A DNA stretch of 41,786 bases from Firmicutes bacterium UBA3553 (GCA_002381185.1 DFOA01000048.1:9383-51168); one strand, 5' to 3'; shown: positions 7,914 through 17,976, numbered from the stretch's first letter. Notes: generated from the letters alone by a model not told the origin. Translations and numbers: made by a program.

Positions 7914-9326
7914 TTATGCAATATTGATTAATACCGCGACTGTAAGCAACGCTATAGCTGCCAGGCATATCATAAGCATAAATTTGGATATGAACTTAAG
8001 CCATCTCGGGAACGGGATTTTTGTATACGCCAGAAATGCCAGCAATGCCCCATCTGTAGGAAAAATAATATTTGTCAATCCGTTTCCGAATTGGAATGAA
8101 AGAATAGTAATTTGCCTGTTAACCCCTATAAGATCGCCGACCGGAATCATAACCGGTAAAGTTATTAATGCTTGTCCGCTTCCTGAAGGTACTAGGAAGT
8201 TCAGCACATTTTGCAGAAAATACATTTCTATGGTGCTTAAAATCGGAGAATGCCCCTGCAGCAGAGATGCCAGCGAATATACTATAGTATCTGTTATATG
8301 CCCTTGATCCATAACTACGGATATTCCTCTTGCAATTCCTATTGCTATTGCTCCAATCAGGATTGCCTTGCATCCCTCCAGAATTTCACCCACAATCTTG
8401 TTTGCATTGTAGCCTGCGATAATACCTCCTATTATCGAACCTATAACATATACTGCAGACATTTCCGTCATACCCCAGCTTAATTTCAGTGAACCGTAAA
8501 CAACTGCTATTATCATAACGGCAAATGTAACCAGAACAAGCTTCAGCCTTGTTGTGAACTCCACATTCTCATCAACTTCATTATTGGACAGGTGCTCAAA
8601 ATTCATCCCGTACACCAAGCTTGCCTTGGGATCTCTTTTTACTTTTTTAGCATAATTTAAAACGAAGAATATTAAAACCGACATGAATACAATAAATACA
8701 ATCATTCTGAATCCCAATCCGGAAAACATAGGCAATTCAGCTATAGATTGGCCAATTCCCGTAGTCCACGGATTTGTCACTCCCGATGAAAAACCGGCTA
8801 CGATAGCCACCAATGAAATGCAGATACCCACAAGAACATCATATCCCAGAGCTAATGAAATTCCTATACATAACGGGGCAAAAGGTATAGAATCTTCATA
8901 CATACCGGGAAAGGCTCCCAAGCACCCAAAAAACAATATCATTGCAACAAGTATCATGGAGCTGTTCTTTTCACCAATAATGTTCTTCAAATTGAAAATA
9001 GCGGCTCTTATTGCGCCTGTACTGTCAAATAGCCTTATTGAACCACCTATTAAAAGCACCATTATTATTAATTGTGAAGCAGCTTGCATTCCAAGAGGAA
9101 TAGATTTAAAAAAATCAAACAGTGATGCAGGGCTTTGTTCTATATATTTGAAACTGTCAGCCTGTACAATTGTTTTCCCGTCAACTACAATTCTTTCATA
9201 TTCCCCTGCCGGTATAACATAAGTCAACAGAGTGACAACAAAGATTAAAAAAACTAATATAACCATTCCGTCCGGCATTTCAAATTTCTTTTTCTTTAAG
9301 TTTTTATCCGATACATTTTTAACCAT
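7914..9326 (-). CDS. YfcC-family membrane permease (C4-dicarboxylate/basic amino-acid carrier type)
   Basis: This 470-residue polytopic protein has about 11-12 hydrophobic segments after a Lys-rich cytoplasmic start. The first helix ends in TYVIPAGEYERIVVDGK, the hallmark opening of YfcC proteins, a clade of the DcuC-like superfamily. Further conserved stretches are GAFPGMYEDSIPFAPL, GFSSGVTNPWTTGIGQSIAELP, and LVPSGSGQALITLPVM with NIIFPTDG near the end. Members are annotated as putative arginine/ornithine or peptide carriers; the substrate is not proved. AAGGAGGAG precedes the ATG. It follows the molybdenum hydroxylase operon on the same strand with a 187-bp gap that holds no clear terminator, so co-transcription and transport of the enzyme's substrate or product are plausible. 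Confidence 0.8.
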   Translation of the reverse strand: MVKNVSDKNLKKKKFEMPDGMVILVFLIFVVTLLTYVIPAGEYERIVVDGKTIVQADSFKYIEQSPASLFDFFKSIPLGMQAASQLIIMVLLIGGSIRLFDSTGAIRAAIFNLKNIIGEKNSSMILVAMILFFGCLGAFPGMYEDSIPFAPLCIGISLALGYDVLVGICISLVAIVAGFSSGVTNPWTTGIGQSIAELPMFSGLGFRMIVFIVFMSVLIFFVLNYAKKVKRDPKASLVYGMNFEHLSNNEVDENVEFTTRLKLVLVTFAVMIIAVVYGSLKLSWGMTEMSAVYVIGSIIGGIIAGYNANKIVGEILEGCKAILIGAIAIGIARGISVVMDQGHITDTIVYSLASLLQGHSPILSTIEMYFLQNVLNFLVPSGSGQALITLPVMIPVGDLIGVNRQITILSFQFGNGLTNIIFPTDGALLAFLAYTKIPFPRWLKFISKFMLMICLAAIALLTVAVLINIA

Positions 9327-9515
9327 AATTTCTCCTCCTTATTCTTCGTAATACGTTTTATTAATGTTTTCTGCTTGATATAACAATGTGATTTGTAGAG
9401 TATTTGCATTGGTTAAATTTATAAAATACACATGATGATTTAAAATAACCTCTTTTATAATTGCACCTCTGTTTAATTCATTGAAAAATAAATATCTAGC
9501 TTTGAATAAGCTGTA

Positions 9516-11786
9516 TTAAAGATGTTCCTCCTTTCTATTTAGATTCAAAATATTTTTTATTATTACTTCAGGTGTCACCGGATATGTCGTTATATTTGTG
9601 CCTAATGCAAAATTAACAGCATTTACAACGGCAGGTCCAGGTGCCACAGCAGCAAGCTCTCCGACACTTTTTGCCCCGTAAGGACCGTACGGTTCATTTT
9701 CTTCAATAGTTATAACTCTAACTTCAGGCATTTGCGGAGCATTAAATAAGTGATATTTAGAAAAATTAGTTGATTTAACATAGCCTTTCTTATCTATCTC
9801 AATTTCCTCCATAAGTGCCATGCCTATACTCATATGGGCGCCTCCTTGTATCTGGCCCTCAACAAGGAGCGGGTTTATCGATTTTCCTATATCATGTACC
9901 GCCAATAAATCCAATATCTCAACATGCCCTGTATATTTATCGACTTTCACTTCCGCAAAACACGCAGCATATGTTGCAGGGTTTGCAGGTGACTGGTATC
10001 TTTCAAAAACAGATAACGATTCGGAGTAATTCTTTTCTAGCAATACGGCAATGTCTCCGTACGTATACCTTTCCTGGGAGTTCTTTTCATATATAATTCC
10101 ATTCGCAGCTATTACGCTATTTTCACCGCAATTTTTAAGCCTGCAAAAGCTGTCTATAAGCTTCTTTCTAAGCTTTTCTCCCGCCGATTTTACAGCTCCT
10201 CCGCATACAAATGTCACTCTGCTTGCCTGAGTTCCGGCCGAGTCATATGGGGTTGCAATAGTATCGACTTCCAACACTCTTACTTTGTCCATGCTTATAT
10301 CAAGTGCTTCCGAAGCTATTTGCTGCATAGTAGTCACAGTTCCGCAGCCTTGATCATGTATGCTGATTTTTACAAGAACACTTCCATCCGCAAAAATAAT
10401 CATATCAACATCCGAGAAATCAGGGTGCGCTCCTTTGTATCCATCTCCGTGGGCTCCGCATGCCATTCCGACTCCATATGCATATCTTTCAGTATTCCTT
10501 TCTTTGACACTTTGTCTCCTATCTTTCCAGTCAAAGGCTTTCATACCTTTAATAACACAATCTCTTATTTTTGCATTGCCGATTTCAGGACCACCTGTAG
10601 GATCTTTCGCGCCTTCATAAACGAGATTTTTTAATCTGAATTCACATGGATCCATGCCAATTTTATTTGCAGCATTATCTATATTTATTTCGGTTATGGC
10701 ATGTGCCTGAGGCGAACCATAGCCCCTGCATGCTCCGCCGGGTATAGTGTTTGTATAATAGGTGTTTCCTTCGTAATATTGATCTTTAATGTCGTATAGC
10801 CTGAATAATTTTTTACCGAGAGACATGATTATAGCAGATGAATTAGTATAGTAAGCTCCGCCGTCTATATCAGCAACTATTTTTCTTCCTATTATTGTCC
10901 CGTCTGCTTTAATTGCGGTTTCAACGCTGATTTCAGTCGCATTTCTGCTCCTTGTTCCAAGTATTGTATCTTTTCTGTCCATATACAGCATGACCGGTCG
11001 GTTGAGCCTGTATGCAGCAAAAGCACAAATCGGCTCTAAAACAGTTTCTCCTTTTCCTCCAAAGGAACCTCCCATAATAGATTTAATCACTCTGACTCTG
11101 TTGAAAGGAATATTTAATACACTTGCCACATGGTACTGCACCTGGAATGCGGTCTGGCACGGACTCCACACAACTAAGCTTCCATGTTCATCAATCTCAC
11201 TCAGGCAGATGTGTGATTCCAATGCAGCATGATGTATTTTCTGGGTTTTTCCCTTATCTTTTATTATAAAATCAGCTTCTCCAAACTTTCTTTCATAATC
11301 GCCGCAAACTATTTTTTTTGAAAATGCCAGGTTTGTATCTCCTTTAACTGTAGTAATACCTTGTTTCGCCTGGTCCAATCCTATCACTGTGTCAAGTTCC
11401 TTATATGCGATACTGAGCTTTGATATTGCCTTTTCCACAGATCTTTTGCTTGTCCCCACAACTAAAGCAACTCTATCACCAACAAATCTTGCCACATTGC
11501 ACAACAGATATTCGTCCTGATACTCTTTAGCACCAATATACCATTCGTGTGAATTGTATAAAACATCAGGTACATCATCATATGTATATATTGCTTCAAT
11601 ACCCTCGACTTTTATTGCTTCACTTTTATCCACTTCTATTTCAGCATGTGGCTTCTGACTTAATACAAGCTTTGCATAAAGCATATTATGCCTTTTCATG
11701 TCACATACATATCTTGTTTTTCCTGCTGCCTTATTGTATGAATCTTCTCTTATAACACTTTTCCCCACATATTTCAACTGTTCCAT
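9516..11786 (-). CDS. xdhA: Xanthine-dehydrogenase-family molybdopterin-binding subunit
   Basis: This 756-residue large subunit of a molybdenum hydroxylase carries the Moco site where a purine or related N-heterocycle is hydroxylated with water. Seen: the short form opening VGKSVIREDSYNKAAGKTRY, the GGSFGGKGE loop, GGACRGYGSPQA (molybdopterin dithiolene region), QGCGTVT, and near the C-terminus GPYGAKSVGELA, where E710 is the expected catalytic glutamate. The length fits the three-subunit XdhA type, which lacks the fused Fe-S and FAD domains. GAGGAG lies six bases before the ATG, and the start overlaps the xdhB stop. The true substrate (xanthine, nicotinate, purine) cannot be fixed from sequence. 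No XdhC-like maturation gene is nearby. Confidence 0.88.
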   Translation of the reverse strand: MEQLKYVGKSVIREDSYNKAAGKTRYVCDMKRHNMLYAKLVLSQKPHAEIEVDKSEAIKVEGIEAIYTYDDVPDVLYNSHEWYIGAKEYQDEYLLCNVARFVGDRVALVVGTSKRSVEKAISKLSIAYKELDTVIGLDQAKQGITTVKGDTNLAFSKKIVCGDYERKFGEADFIIKDKGKTQKIHHAALESHICLSEIDEHGSLVVWSPCQTAFQVQYHVASVLNIPFNRVRVIKSIMGGSFGGKGETVLEPICAFAAYRLNRPVMLYMDRKDTILGTRSRNATEISVETAIKADGTIIGRKIVADIDGGAYYTNSSAIIMSLGKKLFRLYDIKDQYYEGNTYYTNTIPGGACRGYGSPQAHAITEINIDNAANKIGMDPCEFRLKNLVYEGAKDPTGGPEIGNAKIRDCVIKGMKAFDWKDRRQSVKERNTERYAYGVGMACGAHGDGYKGAHPDFSDVDMIIFADGSVLVKISIHDQGCGTVTTMQQIASEALDISMDKVRVLEVDTIATPYDSAGTQASRVTFVCGGAVKSAGEKLRKKLIDSFCRLKNCGENSVIAANGIIYEKNSQERYTYGDIAVLLEKNYSESLSVFERYQSPANPATYAACFAEVKVDKYTGHVEILDLLAVHDIGKSINPLLVEGQIQGGAHMSIGMALMEEIEIDKKGYVKSTNFSKYHLFNAPQMPEVRVITIEENEPYGPYGAKSVGELAAVAPGPAVVNAVNFALGTNITTYPVTPEVIIKNILNLNRKEEHL

Positions 11787-12631
11787 GTCTTGCTCCTCAA
11801 CTTTTTCAATACATCTTCGATTAACCCTTCCGCTGCAGCTTTTTTATAATGTTTGGAAGACCTGTCCGGTATGGCGCATTCTATTTGTCCATATATGGCA
11901 TCATTTATATCCCTAATATTTATATCGTTAATATTCCTATTTATTATTTTGCCTTCAATCAATTTGGCTTTTATTGGTTTGGGGCCTACCGCACCGAGAT
12001 ATACGATTGCCTCATCTACAATCTCATCATTCAAATTTATTTTAATACAGCAATTTATCTTCGAAATTGTAACCGCTTTCCTTGATCCTATTTTTGAAAA
12101 TGCAGATCTTGAAGAAGATTTCTCAATAACTATTTTAGTTATTATTTCATCACGGCTTAAGTTGTTTTTTCCCAATCCTTCAACCACATCATTAATTTTA
12201 TTAAGCCTTTTTACTCCTTTTGAGTCGATGATCTCAATATATGCGTTATAAGCAAACAGCACTGTTAAATTATCTCCGCTTTGAGATGCATTTGCGATAT
12301 TTCCGCCTAAAGTAGCCCTGTTTCTGATTTGCTGAGAACCTAAATTTCGGACGGAATCTATTAATGCAGGTATATATTCATTTATAACTTCGCTGTTTTC
12401 TATTTCTGTCATAGTAACACAGGCCCCGATGATTATCTCTGTGTCTGTTTCAATTATTTCCTTCAGCTCGTCCAATTTTGTTATATCAATGACACTATAA
12501 TCAAATATGCCGTTTTTGTTGAAATGTATTATTAAATCAGTTCCGCCGGCTATTACATATGTATCTTCATCTTTTCTCGCAAGAGCCTGGCAAAGTTCAT
12601 TTATACTCTTGGGAGACATAAATTCTTGCAT
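11774..12631 (-). CDS. xdhB: Molybdenum hydroxylase FAD-binding subunit (CoxM/XdhB type)
   Basis: This 285-residue medium subunit moves electrons from the 2Fe-2S clusters to FAD. The FAD pyrophosphate motif VIAGGTDLIIHFNK is near residues 27-40. The second flavin motif, NRATLGGNIANASQSGD, is near residue 105. The C-terminal CO_deh_flav_C domain follows (KIGSRKAVTISKINCCIKI, then VYLGAVGPKP). AAGGGAG lies eight bases upstream of the ATG. It overlaps the Mo subunit by 13 bp and the 2Fe-2S gene by 31 bp, so the three are translated as one coupled operon. The name xdhB follows the three-subunit scheme; the substrate is not certain. Confidence 0.88.
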   Translation of the reverse strand: MQEFMSPKSINELCQALARKDEDTYVIAGGTDLIIHFNKNGIFDYSVIDITKLDELKEIIETDTEIIIGACVTMTEIENSEVINEYIPALIDSVRNLGSQQIRNRATLGGNIANASQSGDNLTVLFAYNAYIEIIDSKGVKRLNKINDVVEGLGKNNLSRDEIITKIVIEKSSSRSAFSKIGSRKAVTISKINCCIKINLNDEIVDEAIVYLGAVGPKPIKAKLIEGKIINRNINDINIRDINDAIYGQIECAIPDRSSKHYKKAAAEGLIEDVLKKLRSKTWNS

Positions 12632-13095
12632 TCTCTACTCTCCCTTCCAATAATATCTTTTACAGCTTTTACTATTTTGCTGTATCCGGTGCACCTGCAC
12701 AAATTTCCTTCTATAGCCCTTTTTATCTCATATTCAGTAGGATTCGGGTTTTTCATAAGCAGAGCTTTACATGACAATATCATGCCGGGTGTACAGAATC
12801 CACACTGTATGGCACCGTTTTCTATAAAAGAGCTTTGAATCTCATCCAGTTCTCCGTTTTCCGTCAATCCTTCAATTGTAATAATTTCGCATCCATCCGC
12901 CTGTCCCGCAAGTATCGTGCATGAGGTTACAGCATCTCCATCCAGTATTACCGTACAGGCTCCGCACTCTCCTTCCGAGCAGCCTTCCTTAACTCCCGTC
13001 AGGTCCAGATCATCCCTTAAAAAATCTATCAGTCTTTTTGTCGGATCAATATCCATATTTATATTTTTTTTATTAACTGTCAAATTTATAATCAT
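12601..13095 (-). CDS. xdhC: Molybdenum hydroxylase 2Fe-2S subunit
   Basis: The 164-residue small subunit (CoxS type) holds both clusters. The plant-ferredoxin-type site is GCSEGECGACTVILDG followed by a fourth Cys in VTSC (about residues 40-60). The second, all-helical site is CGFCTPG plus NLCRCTGY (about residues 98-140). A longer frame opens at 13110, but the ATG at 13095 is the likely start because GGAGG precedes it directly and the product then begins MIINLTVNKK as in relatives. It is the first gene of the operon. A possible -10 TATAAT lies at 13130-13135 but no good -35 is at the right distance, which would fit activation by a dedicated regulator such as the gene just upstream. Confidence 0.9.
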   Translation of the reverse strand: MIINLTVNKKNINMDIDPTKRLIDFLRDDLDLTGVKEGCSEGECGACTVILDGDAVTSCTILAGQADGCEIITIEGLTENGELDEIQSSFIENGAIQCGFCTPGMILSCKALLMKNPNPTEYEIKRAIEGNLCRCTGYSKIVKAVKDIIGRESRECKNLCLPRV

Positions 13096-13149
13096 AACTC
13101 CTCCAATCAAATCACTGAATTATCTCTCTATTATATAGTAAGAATATTG

Positions 13150-13197
13150 AGTCAAAAAAAAGTCAAATAATTTTATCATTAAAAATTATTTGACTTT
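13150..13197 (-). terminator. Terminator of the BTAD regulator gene
   Basis: A 16-bp perfect stem (13159-13174 with 13182-13197) begins directly after the regulator stop. On the minus strand it is followed by a run of eight T, seen as the A tract 13154-13161 on the plus strand. It separates the regulator from the molybdenum hydroxylase operon. Confidence 0.8.
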
Positions 13198-13198
13198 T

Positions 13199-16105
13199 TT
13201 ATTTCTCAATATTGTAGAAGTAGGCTTGTGCTTTTTTCTTTAAATCGTTGTTGTAATACTTATCACTGAACAAAATTGCCCCTGATAAATAACTTCTTGA
13301 TTTTTCCTTCATTTTCTTTTTATCATAAATCAATGCAAGATAATAATATACCTCCGCTCTTCCCCATGCAAATACTGTTTTATTATATGCCTTTAGTGAT
13401 TTTAAAAAATAGAACTGCGCCTCGTCATATATTTCAAGCTGAAATTTACTAAACCCAATTTTTGAAAAAATTAAAGCTATTGCAGGAAAATCTTCATCCT
13501 CATCGCATAATTCATACGCTCTGTCATAATATTCAATTGCCTCAATATATTTTTTTTGCAGCCTATAGCTTTCCCCTATATAAAAATATGATGCGGCCAC
13601 ATTCAGTATATATTTAACGCTGTCGTTTAGAGAATTAAATAGATCTATTGCCTGTAAAATATATTCTTTTCCTGTTTTATAATTGCATTCCAATATGCAT
13701 AAATACCCCTTGAATCTCAGTGCTATCCCGCTTTTCCCCATGTCGTTTATAGTATTTGCAATTCTTTCCGCATTTTCAATTGAATCTTTCATCAGTTCAA
13801 GATCATGAGCATTTATCGCATATTGAATCAGCTGCAAATATCCCTCAAAAGAATAATCAAGGTATCCCTTTTTCAATGATAAATCAATCATTTTTTCCAA
13901 TGCATCCAGTCCTTTGGAAGGGTATCCTATATCTTTGTGAAATCTCCCGTAGAGATGCAGATATATTATTTGCAGCTCATACATTTCATTGTTCAAATCA
14001 AAATTCAGCTCATCATATATTTCTTTCAGTTTCTTGAATTTTTCATCCAGTTGGCTTTCATCCGTATATAATTCGAAAAATCCCGTATATTTTTTATCCT
14101 CAAGTACAGGGAATATTTCATGGCTTACGTCAAATATTACCTGCATATTCTTGACTTCATATTTAAAAACCTTATATTTGTTATCCGCCATAGTAAAGTG
14201 ATATATAAGATTTGCGTAATAAATCCTGTCTATCTTGCTGTTTCTCAACTTTGTCTCGTAATATTCACCCGCTATCTCGTGTAAAACCGTGCGTTTGGAG
14301 TTAGATACGGTACCATATACGTATTCTCTTATTTTTTGATGGGTAAATATTAATCCGTCCTTATTGCCTGAATATTTTATTTCCTTCAATATGTTTTTGG
14401 ATATCAGCTCTTCAATCGGTTCAACAAGCTTGAAGCTGTCAAAACCTGTAACCTGGGAGAGCATTTTTATATCAAAAATTTCATAAAACACTGAGCAGGC
14501 TGCCAACAGCTTCCTTCCTTCAGAACTCAGATTAATTATTCTGCTGTTTATTAAGGTAGCCATCTTATCTGTAATATTACTTACGTTCATACCCTGTTTG
14601 AGACTGTTTATCATTTCAATTATAAACAAAGAATTTCCTTCACTTTCCTTGTAAATAATGTCGCTGTATTCCACATATTCGGGCATTTTCATCTGTATAA
14701 ACGCTTTAGTCTCCTCATTGGAAAACCTGTCCAGTTTTATCCTGTTAATATTTTCGTTGTTGTACAGGTTAAGATAAAATTTCTCTATACATTCGCTTGC
14801 CTCATCTCTGCAGGTAGCCAGAATCATTAAATTGTACCTGTTTAAAAATATAATCTTATTTAGCAATTCCAAGCTGCTCTTATCCGCCCAATTTAAATCA
14901 TCTATAACAAATACTACTTTTTGTTTTTTCCCTATGAAAGAAAACAGCGGAGATATAAGGTTCTCTATATAAGAATTGTTTCCTGCCCTCATTTCACTGT
15001 AGGCATATCCGCCTTCACCGTTGCATACACCGATATTCAGTGTGGGAAACAACTTGTTGATATTACTTAATATATCACAGGGAATGTTTATATTTTTTTC
15101 TCTGAGTATATCCGATAGCCTCTCAAAAATTTTATCCCACAGTTTAAACATAAATCCTGATTCTGCTTCATAGCATGTGGTTCTGATTTTAATTAATTCA
15201 CTGTCCAAATTCTGTGTGACCGCCTCTATTAAGGTTGTCTTTCCTATACCCGCTTCTCCATAAATAAGATAAGATCTAAAATCCTTACTGCTGATAAAGT
15301 TTATAAAATTATTATTCAGCAGTTCAATTTCTTTTTCTCTTCCGTAAAAGTCTTCTTTGTTGATATTTACTTTTACAAAAATTTGCTTCTTCATGATTAT
15401 GTCAAACATCTTCCTGGTTTCTGGCAAAGGATTTACAGATAAACTTTCTCTAAGTGCATTTTCTAATTTATTATAAACCTTAGCCGCTTCCGCATATCTT
15501 TCCTGACTGGTGTAAATGAACATAAGATTCCTGTAACCTATTTCATCGAACTCTTCTAATTCAATAAGTCTTTTACAGCAGCTCTCTCCTAGTGCATACG
15601 TTTTTTTATTGATTAATACTTTAATAATTTCTTTTAACTTATCTATATAAAGTTTTCTGTATTTACCTCTTAAAACAGCCAGCCAATTTTCAAATTCAGC
15701 ATTTTTATTTTCAATTCCTTCTAAGAAGTCTCCTTTGTATATGTCAAGAAAGTTATTTACCACAATCTCGTTCAAATTGTCATAAATAATAAAGCCGCTT
15801 ATTTTATCAATATCAGTAATAATTTCACAATTTTCATCAATTTGAAGTAAGGACCGTTTAGGTGAAACTATAATTTCATCATATAAATTCTTCCGGACTA
15901 TATAAACTGCATTTCGTAAGCTTTTCTTTGCCACATCCTCTTTTGTGTCACCCCAAAGCATAACACACAATTTATCTCTTCTCATGCTTTTTTCATATGC
16001 CAATAAGTAAACTACATATTCTGCTTTAGCAAATGATAGGTGTATTTCATCTCCATTCAATTTGATTGACGGCATTCCTAGAAATTTAACTTCCAAAGCA
16101 TTCAT
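13199..16105 (-). CDS. Large BTAD/AAA/TPR transcriptional activator (SARP/MalT-like)
   Basis: This 968-residue regulator has: an N-terminal OmpR-like winged helix (about residues 5-95, with LWGDTKEDVAKKSLRNAVYIVRKNL), a bacterial transcriptional activation domain (to about residue 240), a STAND/AAA ATPase with Walker A GEAGIGKT at 283-290 and Walker B VIDD with D402-D403, and a long C-terminal TPR-like solenoid. Such proteins hold an inactive ATP/ADP-bound state until an inducer acts. The ATG at 16105 is preferred over one 21 bases upstream because CAGGAG sits five bases before it and the product then begins MNALEVKFLG. It lies directly upstream of the molybdenum hydroxylase operon on the same strand, separated only by its terminator, which suggests it controls that operon. 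No LuxR-type HTH is seen at the C-terminus. Confidence 0.82.
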   Translation of the reverse strand: MNALEVKFLGMPSIKLNGDEIHLSFAKAEYVVYLLAYEKSMRRDKLCVMLWGDTKEDVAKKSLRNAVYIVRKNLYDEIIVSPKRSLLQIDENCEIITDIDKISGFIIYDNLNEIVVNNFLDIYKGDFLEGIENKNAEFENWLAVLRGKYRKLYIDKLKEIIKVLINKKTYALGESCCKRLIELEEFDEIGYRNLMFIYTSQERYAEAAKVYNKLENALRESLSVNPLPETRKMFDIIMKKQIFVKVNINKEDFYGREKEIELLNNNFINFISSKDFRSYLIYGEAGIGKTTLIEAVTQNLDSELIKIRTTCYEAESGFMFKLWDKIFERLSDILREKNINIPCDILSNINKLFPTLNIGVCNGEGGYAYSEMRAGNNSYIENLISPLFSFIGKKQKVVFVIDDLNWADKSSLELLNKIIFLNRYNLMILATCRDEASECIEKFYLNLYNNENINRIKLDRFSNEETKAFIQMKMPEYVEYSDIIYKESEGNSLFIIEMINSLKQGMNVSNITDKMATLINSRIINLSSEGRKLLAACSVFYEIFDIKMLSQVTGFDSFKLVEPIEELISKNILKEIKYSGNKDGLIFTHQKIREYVYGTVSNSKRTVLHEIAGEYYETKLRNSKIDRIYYANLIYHFTMADNKYKVFKYEVKNMQVIFDVSHEIFPVLEDKKYTGFFELYTDESQLDEKFKKLKEIYDELNFDLNNEMYELQIIYLHLYGRFHKDIGYPSKGLDALEKMIDLSLKKGYLDYSFEGYLQLIQYAINAHDLELMKDSIENAERIANTINDMGKSGIALRFKGYLCILECNYKTGKEYILQAIDLFNSLNDSVKYILNVAASYFYIGESYRLQKKYIEAIEYYDRAYELCDEDEDFPAIALIFSKIGFSKFQLEIYDEAQFYFLKSLKAYNKTVFAWGRAEVYYYLALIYDKKKMKEKSRSYLSGAILFSDKYYNNDLKKKAQAYFYNIEK

Positions 16106-16330
16106 ATTTTCTCCTGTTGATAACAATATTTTATATAAGGCTTAACAAGCAATTCTTCCAAACGACCCATGTGGTTTTCAAAATTTTTATTAAAATATAT
16201 TATATGTTTTTTTCAATGATGTTTCAAGGTATATTTTCAGATAACCGCTGAGTTGAGACAGAACCGCTGAACCAGGACGCTGCAGCCCTTTTATATCTAT
16301 ATCTTCCTGTGATAATCCGGTTATATCCAT

Positions 16331-17791
16331 CTATCTGTGTGAATTTATCATCAAGCCCTCTTCTTTTGAATAATGGTACTGCCAACCAAATTCATCTACA
16401 CAAAACCTCCATGTCATAGGAAAGTATGTTATGTCCTTATATTTTAACAGTGGATACGGCTCTCTCCTGTTAATTATCTTTTTCCCGTTTACATCTACAT
16501 CAAAGTCCACAGTCAATACTTTAATTTCATATGAGTTTTTTTCTGTCGCCGTATCAGCCCAATATTCACCATATTCATCTGACCTCATTATTTTCAGGCC
16601 TTCAGAAATGTTCCACTGTGTTTTAAGATTTAAAAACCTGCTGTCGTGATATGTCATGGGAAAATAAGTAATGTTGCTGTATACTATAAAAGGATACAGC
16701 CTGTTTTCATTTTCTATTTTTACGCCGTTAAGTGTAATTCCATGTGCAGGTATGCTGGCATCGAGCTCCACAATATTTGCAGGTTCTGAATTACTTTCTT
16801 CTGTTTCATTAACATTGTCTGATTCTCCCGGCAGCCTGATTATTGTAGCCGGATAACCTGGTCCATAAAATGAATAAAAGCCTTCTTCGCTGCTCCATAA
16901 TATATCATCATATATGCCAAAATCAATTACTGTGTTGCCATTCCTGTCAATAATACCAAATTTTTTATCTAAATTCTGAGCTATAATATAATTCCCTGCA
17001 AGTTTAAGACTGACATATGACCAGTCTAACAGTTCTTCGTAGCTACCTACAGCAAGAATATTTTCCTTCCCATCCTTTGCAACTCTCATACAGTCATCCA
17101 ATATTTCTATATAATCATATTTCCTTTCTGTGAGTATCTCACCCCTGGAATTTAAAAGTTGCCCTCCGGTTACTATTTCATTGCTTGTTTCCCATAAACC
17201 GGTCCGCTCGTATCTGATAATATATGGATCATCTAATATATATGCATATTTATCTGTAAAAGGAATGATGAAATTGCCTGATTTATCAATTACGCCGTAA
17301 TGCTTATACTCTTTGTCGGCTACGGCAAGCATGTCACCGCTAAAAACGCTGCATAAGATATTTTGGAAACCCCCGAAAGCCGATTCTACATGCGCCACGA
17401 AATCTATGTACATGCTGTACATTTCAGAATTAATTTTTTTAAGCCCTTCATCGGTTATTTTGTAAATATCACCATAACGAGCATATATGTCCACATATGC
17501 ATAAATTATATTTTTATATTCATAATCGAAATTTATCAAATAATATGAAGGTTCAACCACTACGTTGTAATCTTTGTCTATAAGACCATAGCGCACACTT
17601 CTGGTGTACTCTTTTGAGTTTTGTATTATGCCATATCCGTTTACAAATTTATTTTCATTTGCAGAAGGCAGATAATAACCCTCCTTAATCCTGTTTTCAT
17701 CAATCGTGTTTTCATCAGCATAACATAATGAAAATAATGAAAAAAATACAAATATTAAAACTATTATTATAAGAAAACTACTTTTTTTCAT
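16331..17791 (-). CDS. Secreted WG-repeat protein with C-terminal stalk (copper-amine-oxidase-N-like) repeats
   Basis: The 486-residue product has a signal peptide (residues 1-25, cleavage likely after CYA). WG repeats follow: YGLIDKDYNVVVEPSY, YGVIDKSGNFIIPF and FGIIDRNGNTVIDF, each a beta-rich unit of the Gram-positive WG family. After a Glu/Ser linker come two related domains, each with a VNGKKI-like strand and an ITYFPMT core, ending in SEGLKI and EEGLMI. These resemble the copper amine oxidase N-terminal (stalk) domain common in clostridial surface proteins. GAGGAGTG precedes the ATG. An ECF-type promoter lies about 220 bp upstream. The role is unknown; envelope sensing or stress is an inference. 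A decayed copy of its last domain is at 5940-6033. Confidence 0.75.
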   Translation of the reverse strand: MKKSSFLIIIVLIFVFFSLFSLCYADENTIDENRIKEGYYLPSANENKFVNGYGIIQNSKEYTRSVRYGLIDKDYNVVVEPSYYLINFDYEYKNIIYAYVDIYARYGDIYKITDEGLKKINSEMYSMYIDFVAHVESAFGGFQNILCSVFSGDMLAVADKEYKHYGVIDKSGNFIIPFTDKYAYILDDPYIIRYERTGLWETSNEIVTGGQLLNSRGEILTERKYDYIEILDDCMRVAKDGKENILAVGSYEELLDWSYVSLKLAGNYIIAQNLDKKFGIIDRNGNTVIDFGIYDDILWSSEEGFYSFYGPGYPATIIRLPGESDNVNETEESNSEPANIVELDASIPAHGITLNGVKIENENRLYPFIVYSNITYFPMTYHDSRFLNLKTQWNISEGLKIMRSDEYGEYWADTATEKNSYEIKVLTVDFDVDVNGKKIINRREPYPLLKYKDITYFPMTWRFCVDEFGWQYHYSKEEGLMINSHR

Positions 17792-17814
17792 AATATCACT
17801 CCTCTATCACCTCT

Positions 17815-17976
17815 TACCGCTTCATAAGCAAATCCACTTTTTCTCCATGTCTAAATCATAACCATATCCTTAAATCTACAGAAGGCCCTTCTCCCTTGAA
17901 TAGCATTTTCCAGCCTATCCTTATTCTCCCTTCCGATAGACTCATATTCTAACTCCCGATTTTTCAATGAGCTCAT
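17815..17976 (-). pseudogene. Relic of a UPF0158-family protein
   Basis: An open stretch starting with ATG at 17976 encodes DRLENAIQGRRAFCRFKD before a stop at 17851. In shifted phases the following bases give YDLDMEKKW and FAYEAVR. Order and spacing match the C-terminal region of UPF0158 proteins (RLxxAIxGRGAFxRFKD, then xxxMExxW, then the AY region). Two frame changes and the missing N-terminus mark it as a relic. It occupies the leader between the ECF-type promoter and the WG-repeat gene. Confidence 0.45.

Noticed and set aside
13130..13155. SigmaA promoter of the molybdenum hydroxylase operon (TTGACT and TATAAT)
   Set aside because: The spacer is only 14 bp, and the TTGACT overlaps the terminator tail of the upstream gene.
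17870..17945. A second relic of the WG-protein stalk domain
   Set aside because: A short GWK...REKGLL reading in shifted phases first suggested it, but the same bases in one open frame give AIQGRRAFCRFKD, a better match to UPF0158.
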